A stretch of 64,000 nt of DNA, taken from the NCBI GenBank assembly GCA_003152315.1, contig PLZV01000012.1, forward strand, positions 243 through 64,242, in the 5' to 3' direction. Below the pieces are notes generated by a model. That model was not told the origin of the DNA. It was given only the letters and a program-made list of their open reading frames with translations, and ran no database searches. Shown one piece after another: positions 32,898 to 42,683 of this stretch (its first letter is position 1; every line of letters starts with the position of its first letter). A program made the translations under genes and the position numbers. Source of the stretch: Verrucomicrobiota bacterium. GTDB taxonomy: Bacteria > Verrucomicrobiota > Verrucomicrobiia > Palsa-1439.

Positions 32898-33320
32898 ATG
32901 AAAAGACTCATCACGGTTACTATTCTGGGTTTCCTGGCACTCAGCGCGAGCGCATTGGCAGCGGTGGACTGGGGACACGACTACGACGCCGCGCTGGAGA
33001 CGGCGAAGAAGGACAAGAAATTGGTTATGGTGGACTTGTACACGGATTGGTGCGGTTGGTGCAAAAAGCTCGACAAGGACACTTACAGTGACAAGGACGT
33101 TGAGGCCAGGCTCGCCAAGGATTTTGTCGCGGTCAAAGTGAATCCCGAAAAGAGCCAGCGGAATGCGAAACTGTCCAAGGATTTCGGCACGACTGGTTAC
33201 CCGCACATCGTTTTCGTGGATGCCGATGGTAAGAAGGTATCCGAGATCGACGGTTATCTGCCAGCCGTTCAGTTCCTCGAACGGTTGAATAAGATCAGCG
33301 AAAAAGCGACGAAGAAGTGA
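32898..33320 (+). CDS. Exported thioredoxin-fold protein (CGWC)
   Basis: 140 residues with a signal peptide (RLITVTILGFLALSASALA). The active-site loop is D-W-C-G-W-C-K-K, with cis-Pro in G-Y-P-H-I-V-F. This matches thioredoxin_7/DUF255-like periplasmic thioredoxins. GGAAGGAAGG upstream serves as a ribosome site. It follows ispG by 12 bp and overlaps the Nudix gene by 4 bp. Confidence 0.88.
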   Translation: MKRLITVTILGFLALSASALAAVDWGHDYDAALETAKKDKKLVMVDLYTDWCGWCKKLDKDTYSDKDVEARLAKDFVAVKVNPEKSQRNAKLSKDFGTTGYPHIVFVDADGKKVSEIDGYLPAVQFLERLNKISEKATKK

Positions 33321-33877
33321 CGCCCCGCCAGCCACAACCCTGGCAAATCCAGTCCTCTGAGATTATCGCCGACTGCCGTATTTTTAAGGTGCGCAAGGAC
33401 CTGACCGTAAACCCGCGCACGGGCCAGCCGCATGACATGTTCGTCCTCGAACAACCAAATTGGGTCAACATCATCCCGCTCACGGACGACGAGCAGGTCA
33501 TCATGGTCGAGCAATGGCGCCACGGCACCCGCTCAGTTCATCTCGAGACGCCGGGCGGCCTGATAGACGATGGGGAAACACCTGAACAATGTGCACGGCG
33601 CGAGTTGCTCGAAGAGACCGGGTACGACTCGGATAGCATCGTCCGCTTGGGCACAGTCCATCCCAATCCGGCGATCCAAAACAATCTGCAGTATTACATA
33701 CTCGCCAAAGACTGCCACAAAGTCGCCGACCCGAAACTCGATCAGGCGGAAGACGTCGTGATAAAGTTAGTCCCGTTGGCTGCTATACCCCAAATGATCG
33801 AGACAGGTGAGATTACTCATGGGATCGTCATCGGTGGGTTTTACTGGTTGAACCTGTATCGCCAAAAGCATGGCTGA
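33317..33877 (+). CDS. Nudix hydrolase, ADP-ribose pyrophosphatase-like
   Basis: 186 residues from GTG at 33317. The Nudix box is complete: G-G-L-I-D-D-G-E, seven residues, R-R-E-L-L-E-E-T-G-Y (about 81-103), preceded by V-E-Q-W-R-H-G as in NudF-type ADP-ribose or sugar-nucleotide pyrophosphatases. The actual substrate cannot be fixed from sequence. It overlaps genes on both sides. Confidence 0.88.
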   Translation: MTPRQPQPWQIQSSEIIADCRIFKVRKDLTVNPRTGQPHDMFVLEQPNWVNIIPLTDDEQVIMVEQWRHGTRSVHLETPGGLIDDGETPEQCARRELLEETGYDSDSIVRLGTVHPNPAIQNNLQYYILAKDCHKVADPKLDQAEDVVIKLVPLAAIPQMIETGEITHGIVIGGFYWLNLYRQKHG

Positions 33878-34274
33878 GCTTGTCGCCAAACTGAACGAGA
33901 TGATGGCCAGCGAGTGGGCCTGCGTCCGTACCCTGCGCCGCGCCGAGTCGGTTTGCGATGACCCCGGCCAACTCGAAGTCATCAAGCGCGTGCGCAAGGA
34001 TTGCAGTGTTAATTGTGTCAGCCTCGCCAACATTATCCGCGGCCTGGGTGGGCGTCCGACGGATGTCCCCAGCGCGCGCTTCTCCCTGAAACTTGCCGAC
34101 GAAACACTGGCTGACTGTCTTGACCTTGCCCAATGCGCCCAGGAGCACATCGTGGCGGAGATTGACTTGGTGATTGATGAGTCCGAAATGAGACCCTGGC
34201 GCGATCCACTTGCGCTTGTTCGAGAGCTCCACGTCGTGGATACACGCTGGCTGAAGTCGGCGATAGTCAGCTAA
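33870..34274 (+). CDS. Small all-helical (ferritin-like?) protein
   Basis: 134 residues, predicted as a four-helix protein: MAELVAKLNEMMASEWACVR, V-I-K-R-V-R-K-D-C-S-V-N-C-V-S-L-A-N, L-A-D-E-T-L-A-D-C-L-D-L-A-Q-C-A-Q-E-H and a last helix ending L-K-S-A-I-V-S. The pattern E-x-x-x-x-x-x-H is suggestive of the ferritin-like DUF2383/DUF6306 group, but a full set of iron ligands cannot be assigned. It overlaps the Nudix gene by 8 bp and ends the long plus-strand operon. Confidence 0.6.
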   Translation: MAELVAKLNEMMASEWACVRTLRRAESVCDDPGQLEVIKRVRKDCSVNCVSLANIIRGLGGRPTDVPSARFSLKLADETLADCLDLAQCAQEHIVAEIDLVIDESEMRPWRDPLALVRELHVVDTRWLKSAIVS

Positions 34275-34283
34275 CCACCCTGC

Positions 34284-34802
34284 TCAATACACAATCGCGG
34301 CGAAGAGCGGGTAGTCTTTGAGGCGTTCGCGGCCTTTGAGGAAGGACAATTCGATCAGGAAGTCGATCTCAGCGATGCTGGCGCCGAGTTGTTTGACCAA
34401 CGTCGCTGCCGCCATCGCGGTGCCTCCCGTGGCGAGAAGATCGTCAACGATAACGACGTTGTCGCCCTTCTTGAGGGAGTCGATGTGCATCTCGCTGGTC
34501 TCGCTGCCGTATTCGAGCGTGTAGCTGGTGACGACCGTCTTATAGGGAAGTTTGCCCTTTTTGCGGACGGGCACAAACCCCACCCCCAGCTTGTAGGCGA
34601 CCGCGCCCGCGAAGATAAACCCCCGGGCGTCGATGCCGACAATCGCGTCAATCTTCTTGTTCTTATGGCGGTCTGCGAACGAGTCCACGGCGATGCGAAA
34701 CAACCGCCCATCATGCAGAATGGGTGTTATGTCCTTGAACAGGATTCCCTTGATCGGAAAGTCCGGCACGTCGCGGACAGCAGCTTTCAATTCGTCATAC
34801 AT
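34284..34802 (-). CDS. apt: Adenine phosphoribosyltransferase
   Basis: 172 residues from ATG at 34802; a TTG at 34820 is in frame but less likely. PRPP-binding motif V-V-I-V-D-D-L-L-A-T-G-G-T near 120, N-terminal P-D-F-P-I-K-G-I-L-F-K-D-I-T-P, and G-I-D-A-R-G-F-I-F. It salvages adenine to AMP and converges with the plus-strand operon 9 bp away. Confidence 0.95.
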   Translation of the reverse strand: MYDELKAAVRDVPDFPIKGILFKDITPILHDGRLFRIAVDSFADRHKNKKIDAIVGIDARGFIFAGAVAYKLGVGFVPVRKKGKLPYKTVVTSYTLEYGSETSEMHIDSLKKGDNVVIVDDLLATGGTAMAAATLVKQLGASIAEIDFLIELSFLKGRERLKDYPLFAAIVY

Positions 34803-34887
34803 AGTGGTGGCTGACCTCAATGGCTCGCAAAGTTGTTTCTACTGGATTGGGAAATGGAAGGGAAGCCTGAATATGATGAGGCGCGGA

Positions 34888-35742
34888 CTAATTCCGCGAG
34901 ATGGCTTTTGGCCGGTCTTGTTTGTCCATCACGCGACGGAGCTTGGTCAACGCAATGTTCTGGATCTGGCGTACACGCTCGCGCGTGACCTTGAACTTCC
35001 GGCCCACTTCTTCGAGTGTTTTCGGCTTGTTGCCGTCCAGTCCGAAGCGCAGGTTCAGGATTTCGGCCTCACGCGGCTCGAGTTCCTCCAAAATATCCCG
35101 CACCTCCTGCCGTAGCGTCTTGTCGCGCAGCAATTCAAACGGGGTCAAGGCGTTCTCGTCGCCGACGATTTCGCTGAACTCCGTCGCGTCATCGTCGCCA
35201 ATCGGCGCATCGAGGCTGGCCGGGCGGATGCTGATGGTCCGCAACTGCGCGACCTTCGTTCGCGGAATCCCGAGCACATCGGCCAATTCCTGGTCGGTTG
35301 GCTCGCGGCCCAGCCTTTCGCTGAGCTTGTGGCCTGCCCGCTTCATCTTGCTGATCTTGTCAACGAGATGCACGGGCAGGCGAATCGTCTTCGATTGGTT
35401 TGCCAGGGCGCGCTTGATCGATTGCTTGATCCACCACGCGGCATAGGTCGATAGTTTGCCGCCTTTCTTGGGATCGAAGCGCTCGACAGCTTTCATCAAG
35501 CCGATGTTGCCTTCACTGATGAGATCGAGCAGTGGCAGGCCGTAATTCGAGTAGTCATGGGCAATCTTGACCACGAGACGGAGATTCGCCTTGATCATCT
35601 CCGCGCGCGCCTGTTTGTCGCCCTTCTTGATGCGCGCCGCCAGGCGAATCTCGTCCTTGGGGGTCAGCAGAGCAATCTGCCCGATCTCGCGCAGATAGAT
35701 CTTGATCCCATTCTCGCTTTCTTGGTTGCGGTCAATCACCAT
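34888..35742 (-). CDS. RpoD-family sigma factor without region 1.1 (group 1/2)
   Basis: 284 residues. Region 1.2 (I-K-I-Y-L-R-E-I-G-Q-I-A-L-L-T), region 2 with the core-binding and -10 recognition helices (A-N-L-R-L-V-V-K-I-A-H-D-Y-S, L-S-T-Y-A-A-W-W-I-K-Q-S-I), region 3 and region 4 with the HTH T-L-E-E-V-G-R-K-F-K-V-T-R-E-R-V-R-Q-I-Q. The long N-terminal region 1.1 and the non-conserved insert of primary RpoD are missing. It may be a stress-type sigma or a short primary sigma; which one cannot be decided here. Confidence 0.9.
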   Translation of the reverse strand: MVIDRNQESENGIKIYLREIGQIALLTPKDEIRLAARIKKGDKQARAEMIKANLRLVVKIAHDYSNYGLPLLDLISEGNIGLMKAVERFDPKKGGKLSTYAAWWIKQSIKRALANQSKTIRLPVHLVDKISKMKRAGHKLSERLGREPTDQELADVLGIPRTKVAQLRTISIRPASLDAPIGDDDATEFSEIVGDENALTPFELLRDKTLRQEVRDILEELEPREAEILNLRFGLDGNKPKTLEEVGRKFKVTRERVRQIQNIALTKLRRVMDKQDRPKAISRN

Positions 35743-35908
35743 GGTCCTCTCACGATGCAAAAAAATGTCTCAGCTCTCTGGCTCGCAACGAAGCTATGCG
35801 GTCAGTTTGCGCGACGCAAGAACTTTTAAGCTGGATTCGCGACAGCATCGGCCACCTGAATATTAGATGTCCCAAGAGCCTGTTTGGTTCAAAGCAGTAG
35901 TTGGGCCA

Positions 35909-35941
35909 CAAAAAAACAGGGCCGGGGATTACCCGGCCCTG
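35909..35941 (-). terminator. Intrinsic terminator of ppdK
   Basis: On the minus strand CAGGGCCGGG, loop TAATC and CCCGGCCCTG form a perfect 10-bp stem followed by TTTTTTT. It lies 30 bp after the ppdK stop codon. Confidence 0.9.
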
Positions 35942-35970
35942 CGATTATTCTCCGTTTTTTGCGAACGTAA

Positions 35971-38730
35971 CTATTTACCGGCCTTCGCTTCCTTGAGAAC
36001 GGCCTGCGCCGCAGCCAAACGCGCGATCGGAACGCGGAAGGGGCTGCAGCTCACATACGTGAGGCCGAGGCGATGGCAAAACTCCACCGAACTCGGATCG
36101 CCGCCGTGTTCGCCGCAGATGCCGAGCTTGATGTCGGGTCGCGTTTGGCGGCCCTTCTCGACGGCAATCTTCATCAGCTCACCGACGCCCCGCTGATCGA
36201 TGGAGGCAAAAGGATTCGTCTTCACGATTTCCAGTTCCTGATACGGCGGCAGGAAACTGCCAGAATCGTCCCGGCTCATCCCGAGCGCGGTCTGCGTCAG
36301 GTCGTTCGTGCCGAAGCTGAAAAACTGCGCCGTCTCGGCGATCTCGTCCGCCGTGAGTGCTCCACGTGGGACTTCGATCATCGTGCCGACCAGATAATTC
36401 AGCTTCACCTTCTTCTCCGCCTGGACCTCGGCGGCGACGCGATGGACCACCGCGACCTGCAAGTCCAGTTCCCGCTTGAATCCAACGAGTGGGATCATGA
36501 TTTCGGGCTTCACTTTGATGCCCTGCTTCTGCACGTCCGCAGCCGCTTCCAATACCGCGCGCGACTGCATCTCGCTGATCTCCTCATGCACGATTCCCAA
36601 GCGGCAACCACGGAAACCGAGCATCGGGTTGAACTCGTGCAGTTCCTTCACCCGCTGTTTGATCCGCTCGACCGGCACGCCCATCTTCGCCGCCAGATCC
36701 TTCTGCGCCGCGTCATCGTGCGGCAGGAATTCATGCAACGGCGGATCGAGGAAACGGATCGTAGCTGGTAAGCCCTTCAATTCCTTGAACATCCCAATGA
36801 AGTCCTGGCGCTGAAATGGCAGGATCTTCGCAAGCGCCTTCTTCCGGTCCGCGACATTCGTGGCGAGAATCATCTCGCGCATCGCGTCAATGCGATTGCC
36901 CTCGAAGAACATGTGCTCGGTCCGGCACAAGCCGATACCCGTCGCACCGAAGGCCACGGCGTTCGCGGTCTGTTCCGGGTTGTCGGCGTTGGTGCGTACC
37001 TGCAACTTCGCGACCTTGCTGCACCAGTTCATCAACTTCTCGAAGTTCTGGAACGTCCGGCTCTCCTTCGCATCCAGCGACTTCTCCACCAGCACCTGGA
37101 CGACCTCCGACGCCGCCGTCTTGATCTGGCCGGCATACACTTCGCCTGCCGTTCCGTTGATCGAGAAGAAATCTCCCTCGTGATAGGTGCCGCCGTCCAC
37201 CGTCACCGTCTTGGCCGCGTAATCAATCTGTAACGCCGCTGCACCGCACACACACACCTTGCCCATCTGTCGGGCCACGAGCGCCGCGTGCGAACTCACA
37301 CCGCCCTTGGCCGTGAGAATCCCTTCCGCGGCAATCATCCCGCGCAAATCCTCGGGAGAAGTTTCGTTGCGGACCAGCAGTACCTTCTCGCCACGCGCCG
37401 CCGCTTCCACCACGCGGTCGGCGTTGAGGTAAATCTTGCCGCAAGCCGCGCCGGGTCCCGCCGGCAATCCCTTGGCAATGCACTTCGCCGCTTTGACCGC
37501 CTGCCGGTCAAAAATCGGCGCGAGCACCTGGTCGAGCTGGTCGGCCGGGACGCGTAGGATGGCCGTCTTCCAGTCGATCAGTTTTTCCTGCTCCATCTCG
37601 ACGGCGAACCGCACCGCCGCGATGCCCGTGCGTTTGCCGTTGCGGGTCTGGAGCATGAACACCTTGCCGTCTTCGATGGTAAACTCAAAATCCTGCACGT
37701 CCTTGAAGTGCCGTTCGAGCTTCTGACGGATCCCCTCCAACTCGGTGTAGGCCTTGGGCATTTCCTTCGCCAACTGCGCCACCGGCTCCGGTGTGCGCAC
37801 GCCGGCGACGACGTCCTCGCCCTGCGCGTTGATGAGAAACTCGCCGTAAAATACCTTCTCGCCCGTGGCCGGGTCACGCGTAAACGCCACGCCTGAGCCG
37901 GACTTGTCGCCCGTATTGCCATAGACCATCGCCTGCACGTTGACGGCCGTACCCCATTCCGCCGGGATGCCGTACTTGCGGCGATAGACAATCGCGCGAT
38001 CATTCATCCACGAACCAAATACCGCGCCGACCGAACCCCACAACTGCTTCCACGGATCTTGCGGAAACTCCTTGCCGGTCCGTTCGACGATCAGCTTCTT
38101 AAACCGGGCGACGAGTTCTTTCAAATCGTTCGCGGTCAGCTTCGTGTCTTCAATGTCCGCGTGATGCCGCTCGTGTTTGAGTTTCTCGATCACCACTTCA
38201 AACGGCTCGTGGTCCTCACCGGCGCGCTTCTGCACGCCCATCACCACGTCCCCGTACATCTGCACGAATCGCCGGTAACAATCCCACGCGAACCGCTCAT
38301 TGTTGCTGTAGCGGGCCAGTGCCAGCACCGTCTGGTCGTTGAGGCCGAGGTTGAGGATCGTGTCCATCATGCCCGGCATCGAATCACGCGCGCCGGAGCG
38401 GACCGACACAAGCAATGGCTTGTCGAGGCTGTTGAACTTTTTCCCGAGAGTGTTTTCCAGGAACGTCACACCGGTTTTCACCTGCGCTTCGAGCGCCTGC
38501 GGGTACGTGCGCTTGTTCTGGTAGTAATGCGTGCAGACTTCCGTGGTGATCGTGAACCCCGGCGGCACCGGCAACCCGATGCGCGTCATCTCCGCGAGGT
38601 TCGCTCCCTTGCCGCCGAGCAACGGTTTCATCTTCCCGTCGCCGTCAGCCTTGCTGTTCCCAAATAGATAAACGTACTTCGCTGTTTTCGTTGCCTTCTT
38701 ACCGGATGTTTTTAATTTCTTAATAGCCAT
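35971..38730 (-). CDS. ppdK: Pyruvate, phosphate dikinase
   Basis: 919 residues from ATG at 38730. ATP-grasp N-domain ([20 protein letters not shown]), the phosphohistidine domain [15 protein letters not shown] with catalytic His (a Ser stands where regulated plant and some bacterial enzymes have the Thr), and the C-terminal PEP/pyruvate barrel with G-I-C-G-E-H-G-G-D. It interconverts pyruvate, ATP and phosphate with PEP, AMP and PPi, serving gluconeogenesis or PPi-dependent glycolysis. A strong intrinsic terminator follows. Confidence 0.95.
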   Translation of the reverse strand: MAIKKLKTSGKKATKTAKYVYLFGNSKADGDGKMKPLLGGKGANLAEMTRIGLPVPPGFTITTEVCTHYYQNKRTYPQALEAQVKTGVTFLENTLGKKFNSLDKPLLVSVRSGARDSMPGMMDTILNLGLNDQTVLALARYSNNERFAWDCYRRFVQMYGDVVMGVQKRAGEDHEPFEVVIEKLKHERHHADIEDTKLTANDLKELVARFKKLIVERTGKEFPQDPWKQLWGSVGAVFGSWMNDRAIVYRRKYGIPAEWGTAVNVQAMVYGNTGDKSGSGVAFTRDPATGEKVFYGEFLINAQGEDVVAGVRTPEPVAQLAKEMPKAYTELEGIRQKLERHFKDVQDFEFTIEDGKVFMLQTRNGKRTGIAAVRFAVEMEQEKLIDWKTAILRVPADQLDQVLAPIFDRQAVKAAKCIAKGLPAGPGAACGKIYLNADRVVEAAARGEKVLLVRNETSPEDLRGMIAAEGILTAKGGVSSHAALVARQMGKVCVCGAAALQIDYAAKTVTVDGGTYHEGDFFSINGTAGEVYAGQIKTAASEVVQVLVEKSLDAKESRTFQNFEKLMNWCSKVAKLQVRTNADNPEQTANAVAFGATGIGLCRTEHMFFEGNRIDAMREMILATNVADRKKALAKILPFQRQDFIGMFKELKGLPATIRFLDPPLHEFLPHDDAAQKDLAAKMGVPVERIKQRVKELHEFNPMLGFRGCRLGIVHEEISEMQSRAVLEAAADVQKQGIKVKPEIMIPLVGFKRELDLQVAVVHRVAAEVQAEKKVKLNYLVGTMIEVPRGALTADEIAETAQFFSFGTNDLTQTALGMSRDDSGSFLPPYQELEIVKTNPFASIDQRGVGELMKIAVEKGRQTRPDIKLGICGEHGGDPSSVEFCHRLGLTYVSCSPFRVPIARLAAAQAVLKEAKAGK

Positions 38731-38922
38731 GTGCATGGAATCCTCTCAAGAGTGCTCTCCCGCCCAAGGGCGGAGACTGACCTCCAGCTAAACGGGGAGA
38801 AACTTAGCGAGGGAAGTGTACCAAACCCGCCCCACCTGTCAACGCTCCTTTCCGCACGAACCGGCCCCCGGTGCCTTTGGACAAAGCTTGTGAGGCGTTG
38901 GGGATTTTGGTAACAACGCAAC

Positions 38923-39174
38923 ATGAACATGCAGCAAATCCGCAAAGCTCTTTCCACGGAACTCAAAAGGCTGGAGACACAACGTATCAATGTGCGAACG
39001 GCCATGAAAGCTCTCGGTGACCTCCCGGTGGGTCGCGGCCAGCCATCAACAAGCTCGGTCACGATTCGGCGCAAACCCAAATTCACCCGGGCGGGGCTGG
39101 AGAGAATCGCCGCCGCACAGCGGGCCAGGTGGGCGAAGGTGAAGGCGGCCAGGGTGGGAGCAGTGCGTAAATGA
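38923..39174 (+). CDS. 83-residue basic helical protein
   Basis: Starts MNMQQIRKALSTELKRLETQ, then a Pro/Ser-rich linker and a basic tail K-F-T-R-A-G-L-E-R-I-A-A-A-Q-R-A-R-W-A-K-V-K-A-A-R. Such R-x-R-W-A-K-x-K-A tails are seen in many small bacterial proteins and suggest nucleic-acid contact. Its stop overlaps the next start (ATGA). Confidence 0.6.
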   Translation: MNMQQIRKALSTELKRLETQRINVRTAMKALGDLPVGRGQPSTSSVTIRRKPKFTRAGLERIAAAQRARWAKVKAARVGAVRK

Positions 39175-39386
39175 GAGTTACGGAATACAAGATCGTCATC
39201 GCCTCGTCCGCTGACAATCTGGCTGCCGAAGTAAACAAGTTGGTCAAAGACCGCTGGCAGCCCTGTGGCGGAATGTGCGTGTCTCGTGAAACCGTCTCGG
39301 GAATCGTGCAATCGTTTATGCAACCCATGATCCGAGAACCGAAGAAGCACGTGGGAAGGTTGACGGCACAGAATACCAATCCGTAG
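39171..39386 (+). CDS. DUF1737 protein
   Basis: 71 residues. M-R-V-T-E-Y-K-I-V-I-A-S-S, then V-N-K-L-V-K-D-R-W-Q-P-C-G-G-M-C-V-S, and Q-S-F-M-Q-P-M-I-R, the pattern of the DUF1737 family (PF08410) of small proteins, often encoded near restriction or phage genes. Function unknown. It is translationally coupled to the basic protein upstream. Confidence 0.8.
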   Translation: MRVTEYKIVIASSADNLAAEVNKLVKDRWQPCGGMCVSRETVSGIVQSFMQPMIREPKKHVGRLTAQNTNP

Positions 39387-39445
39387 CCCATTCGGATTGC
39401 GTCTCGACATGGTGAATCGGGTCAACTCTTGCCTCCTTCACGGCG

Positions 39446-40990
39446 CTAGGGCAGGTGCACGTAGGATGCCCCGGCTTGCACTGGTTTTGTTCCGGCTGGT
39501 AGATCATTCCCCGTGAGAGCGAGTTCCTCGCCGGGCACCGCGCTCACTCCCAGGAACACCGCCGTGCCCGGGTCCGGCCGCGCCGCGGTAATGAAGACGC
39601 GTTTGGTTTTCTCCAGGCCGATGGCGGCCAGCTTCGTTCCGGCCGGACCGCCGCTGAAACCGTTGAGGGAAAGATCCTCGACGCGTCCGGCGTAGATGGC
39701 ATGCCGATCTTGGGGCGCCTCCTCGGTGTCCCAGATGACACGCACGTCGCGCAAGTCGAGCCCGCGGACATTCGCGAAAATCAACGCCGCCGGCACGGGG
39801 CCATAATCCGTCTCCGGCGTGGCCGTGCGAATCTTGCCGACCCCGCGCGGTTTGTGCTCCTTGGAAACCGTCTCGAATCCGGTGACCCGCATGAGGATAT
39901 TGTGGAAACTCAGGTTCTCCAACGAGCGCTCTGGCCCGCCGGCAACCAGCACCCGGCCCTTGCCGCGGATGCTGATGTCGCTGAAACTCACGTCGCGGAT
40001 GCGGCCCAGGGCCGAGCCCTCGCCGCGCCGTTCGAGGTCGAGAAAAATGGGATACTCCGACCGCGTGCGCTTACGGCCCGTCCGCGCGTTTTCGAACGCG
40101 GCCGACGTGTCGATGGTGATATTCGCGAAACGGATGCCTTCGACGAGCCCGCCGTCCTTGATGTACATCGCGATGCCGTAGCGCGTCCCGGTGATCACGC
40201 AATTGGCGAACGTGCAATCCCGGAAATCGCCCCAACTGGCCGTGCCCAGTTTGATCGCCGAATCGTCACTGATCAGCACGCAATTGGCTACGGCCACGTT
40301 TTCGCAGGCCTGCGCCGTCGCGGCCCCGGGGCGCTTGTCCGTCTTCAAGCAGATCGCGTCGTCGCCCGTCTCGATATACGAGTCTGAGATGAACACGTTG
40401 CGGCTCGCATCCGGGTCGATGCCATCTGTGTTTGGGCTGTCCATGTCGCTGATCATCGAAATGCCGCGGATGTACACGCCGTCGCAGTTCCACGGACGAA
40501 TCCCCCAGCCGGGTGTGTTGCGAATGCGCACGTCGCGGATGTGCACGTTGTGGCAGCCAACCAGTTCGATCAACGGGCTGGGGCGTTTCTCCACCGGCCG
40601 GAACTCCGGGCCCCAAAACGCGTCGCCGTTGCCGTTGATCGTGCCATCACCTTCGACCGCGATGTTGTCGGCGTCCTGCGCGTAAATCAGATGGAACGGC
40701 TTGTAGTCTTCGATGTGACGGCTACCCCACAGCGTTGCGCCGGGGGACAGGTGCAAGGTCACGTTGCTCTTCAGGATGATCGTTCCCGTCAGAAAATTGC
40801 CGGGCGGCAGATAGACCATGCCACCGCCGGCCTGCGCGCAAGCGTCGATGGCCTTTTGGATGGCCGCGCCGTCGTTGGCGATCCCATCGCCCTTCGCTCC
40901 GTAGGACATCGGGTCAAAGACCGAACGCGGCAGTTCCGCCGCCAGGACTGTCGATGAAGCAAGAATGATCGCGATAACGATAAGTCTCAT
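39446..40990 (-). CDS. Secreted glycoside hydrolase family 28-like enzyme
   Basis: 514 residues from ATG at 40990. Signal peptide RLIVIAIILASSTVLA. The pectate-lyase-like beta-helix starts V-F-D-P-M-S-Y-G-A-K-G-D-G and carries N-T-D-G-I-D-P-D and E-T-G-D-D-A-I-C-L-K, which supply the three catalytic Asp residues of GH28. The canonical G-H-G and R-I-K-T motifs are not seen in standard form (S-D-D-S-A-I-K-L-G and A-M-Y-I-K-D occupy these places), so substrate specificity may differ from true polygalacturonase. Confidence 0.85.
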   Translation of the reverse strand: MRLIVIAIILASSTVLAAELPRSVFDPMSYGAKGDGIANDGAAIQKAIDACAQAGGGMVYLPPGNFLTGTIILKSNVTLHLSPGATLWGSRHIEDYKPFHLIYAQDADNIAVEGDGTINGNGDAFWGPEFRPVEKRPSPLIELVGCHNVHIRDVRIRNTPGWGIRPWNCDGVYIRGISMISDMDSPNTDGIDPDASRNVFISDSYIETGDDAICLKTDKRPGAATAQACENVAVANCVLISDDSAIKLGTASWGDFRDCTFANCVITGTRYGIAMYIKDGGLVEGIRFANITIDTSAAFENARTGRKRTRSEYPIFLDLERRGEGSALGRIRDVSFSDISIRGKGRVLVAGGPERSLENLSFHNILMRVTGFETVSKEHKPRGVGKIRTATPETDYGPVPAALIFANVRGLDLRDVRVIWDTEEAPQDRHAIYAGRVEDLSLNGFSGGPAGTKLAAIGLEKTKRVFITAARPDPGTAVFLGVSAVPGEELALTGNDLPAGTKPVQAGASYVHLP

Positions 40991-41682
40991 AAAGGTGCCT
41001 TTCGCAGAACGCGCGCGAGCGCCCGGACATTGTAGAAGACGCATCGTGTCTGTCCAGCCATTAGACGCCCCACCGTGCCGGCCAACTGGCCCGCCGTTTT
41101 GTCGGCTGATAGCGCAAAGCGCGACGGAGAATTTGGGTTCGTTTTGGTCTCCGGGGCATCCGGACCCCCCATAAAATCCCTTAGAATGGGTTCGTTTTTC
41201 CAAAACGAACCCATTTGCAAACGCCGCTGCAAACGGCATAAGTTCCTATAAATGAAATTGATACATCGAAAAGTACTCCGGAATAAAATGGGTTCGTTTC
41301 GCAGAAACGTATAGAGGCCCCCCCACGTGCCGCGCCATGGCACGAAGCGTAACGGCGGATCACCGGCAACGTTCCCGCGATGAAGGAACCCGTACGCTGT
41401 AGAGCCGCACGCGTTGATTGTTCCTCTGGACAGGACCATACCATACACTATATCATTATCGTAATTCGATTTCCAGAGAAAAGATCGGTTTGTTTACACT
41501 GGGGGGTTTTGGAGGACAAAACGACAGGTGAAGTGGCCAAATCCACCGCATTCAAGGACGCCACCCACCCGTAAGTCTCATATTACCTTGCTTCGACACC
41601 GCTGGAGAGCTTGCATGAACCCGACGCTTGGTTTCACCCCCAACTGATCTGCGGCCGCCGCAGACTGGAAGAGTTCATGATT
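40991..41682. repeat. Gene-free interval with dispersed GGGTTCGTTTT repeats
   Basis: No convincing gene. The motif ATGGGTTCGTTT recurs at about 41131, 41184 and 41287. At 41184-41214 it forms a perfect 14-bp palindrome, AATGGGTTCGTTTT, TCC, AAAACGAACCCATT. In reverse it would be read as K-T-N-P-I or N-E-P-I, the basis of many spurious repeat proteins in planctomycete and verrucomicrobial genomes. The remaining 41310-41682 shows nothing I can support. Confidence 0.7.
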
Positions 41683-42459
41683 TCAGTTGTGCCTCCAAAT
41701 AACGGTAAATCCAGCCCCACCGCCTGTGAGGCCGAACGGTTGTGCGAGCGTCGTGCTGGTGATGAGGTTTTCCATCGTCAGGCTTTCATTTTGCCACGAG
41801 CCGTCATTGATCGCGCCCGCGACACCCTCCATGGTCGTCGAGCACCCGCTGAAGGGTACGGTCCCGAAATCCGCCAGGGAAAGGATCCGGTGGAAGAATG
41901 GGGCTTCGACGATCCATTCCGCCGACGTGCGTTGGGCGGCTCGTTTCTTGGTGATCGAAAACCCGACGTTCTGTGTGAGGTTGCTGATGCTGAGGACAAA
42001 TTGGTTTTTGGCGATGAACTGGACTTCCGCGCTGATCTGATCACCGGGCTGGATGGGAACCGCCGTAATCATAAATCCGCGCGCGGGATACATCTCAAAC
42101 CACGCGTAGTACACCGGCGCGCCCCCGGCCCAATCCTGTTCGGTGCCGATCTGTTCCACGGTCCTGTTGGAATCGCCATCGATTCCCACCCAGACCGCCG
42201 ACGCAGTATTCAGCGTGCCCGAGGCAACGACGGTCGGCACCCGCCACGATCCTTGCACATCTGTCACGGAATGTTTCAGGGGAATTGACAGGTCCGTTGC
42301 CGCCACGTACCCGGCCCAGTTCGACGTCTTGCTCGAACCATGGCGGATCACCGGCAGGAATTGCCGGGAAGGGGTGGAGGACAAAGAGCGGCGATCACCC
42401 AGCAACAACAGCCCAGTGAAAGTGGCCAGAAGAGAAAGCAACGTCAGTGCGCGCATCAT
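41683..42459 (-). CDS. Secreted glutamic peptidase (eqolisin, family G1)
   Basis: 258 residues from ATG at 42459 (two adjacent ATGs). Signal peptide ALTLLSLLATFTGLLLLG. The mature part has the G1 pattern: S-N-W-A-G-Y, then V-W-V-G-I-D-G with V-E-Q-I-G-T-E-Q-D (catalytic Gln region), Y-Y-A-W-F-E-M-Y-P, and S-A-E-W-I-V-E-A-P containing the catalytic Glu. These acid peptidases are best known from fungi and have scattered bacterial members. The trailing residues G-G-A-G-F-T-V-I-W-R form the last strand. Confidence 0.88.
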   Translation of the reverse strand: MMRALTLLSLLATFTGLLLLGDRRSLSSTPSRQFLPVIRHGSSKTSNWAGYVAATDLSIPLKHSVTDVQGSWRVPTVVASGTLNTASAVWVGIDGDSNRTVEQIGTEQDWAGGAPVYYAWFEMYPARGFMITAVPIQPGDQISAEVQFIAKNQFVLSISNLTQNVGFSITKKRAAQRTSAEWIVEAPFFHRILSLADFGTVPFSGCSTTMEGVAGAINDGSWQNESLTMENLITSTTLAQPFGLTGGGAGFTVIWRHN

Positions 42460-42683
42460 AACGCCCTGAGCCCTACGCTCATTGATAAGAAAAGTCAATC
42501 CGATCGAATCGACGACGCAATCCATAGACGAGGCTCAGCCCCTCCCTCGTGACAAATCTGCCGCGGGCTTCCCTTCAATTGCGATTGACCATGGAAGCGC
42601 TCGGGCCTAGAATACCCACACGACCAGGGGCGTGAAGCGATTGTCTCGGAAACGCACAGGGCCATAAAAGGCAATTGTTATTT

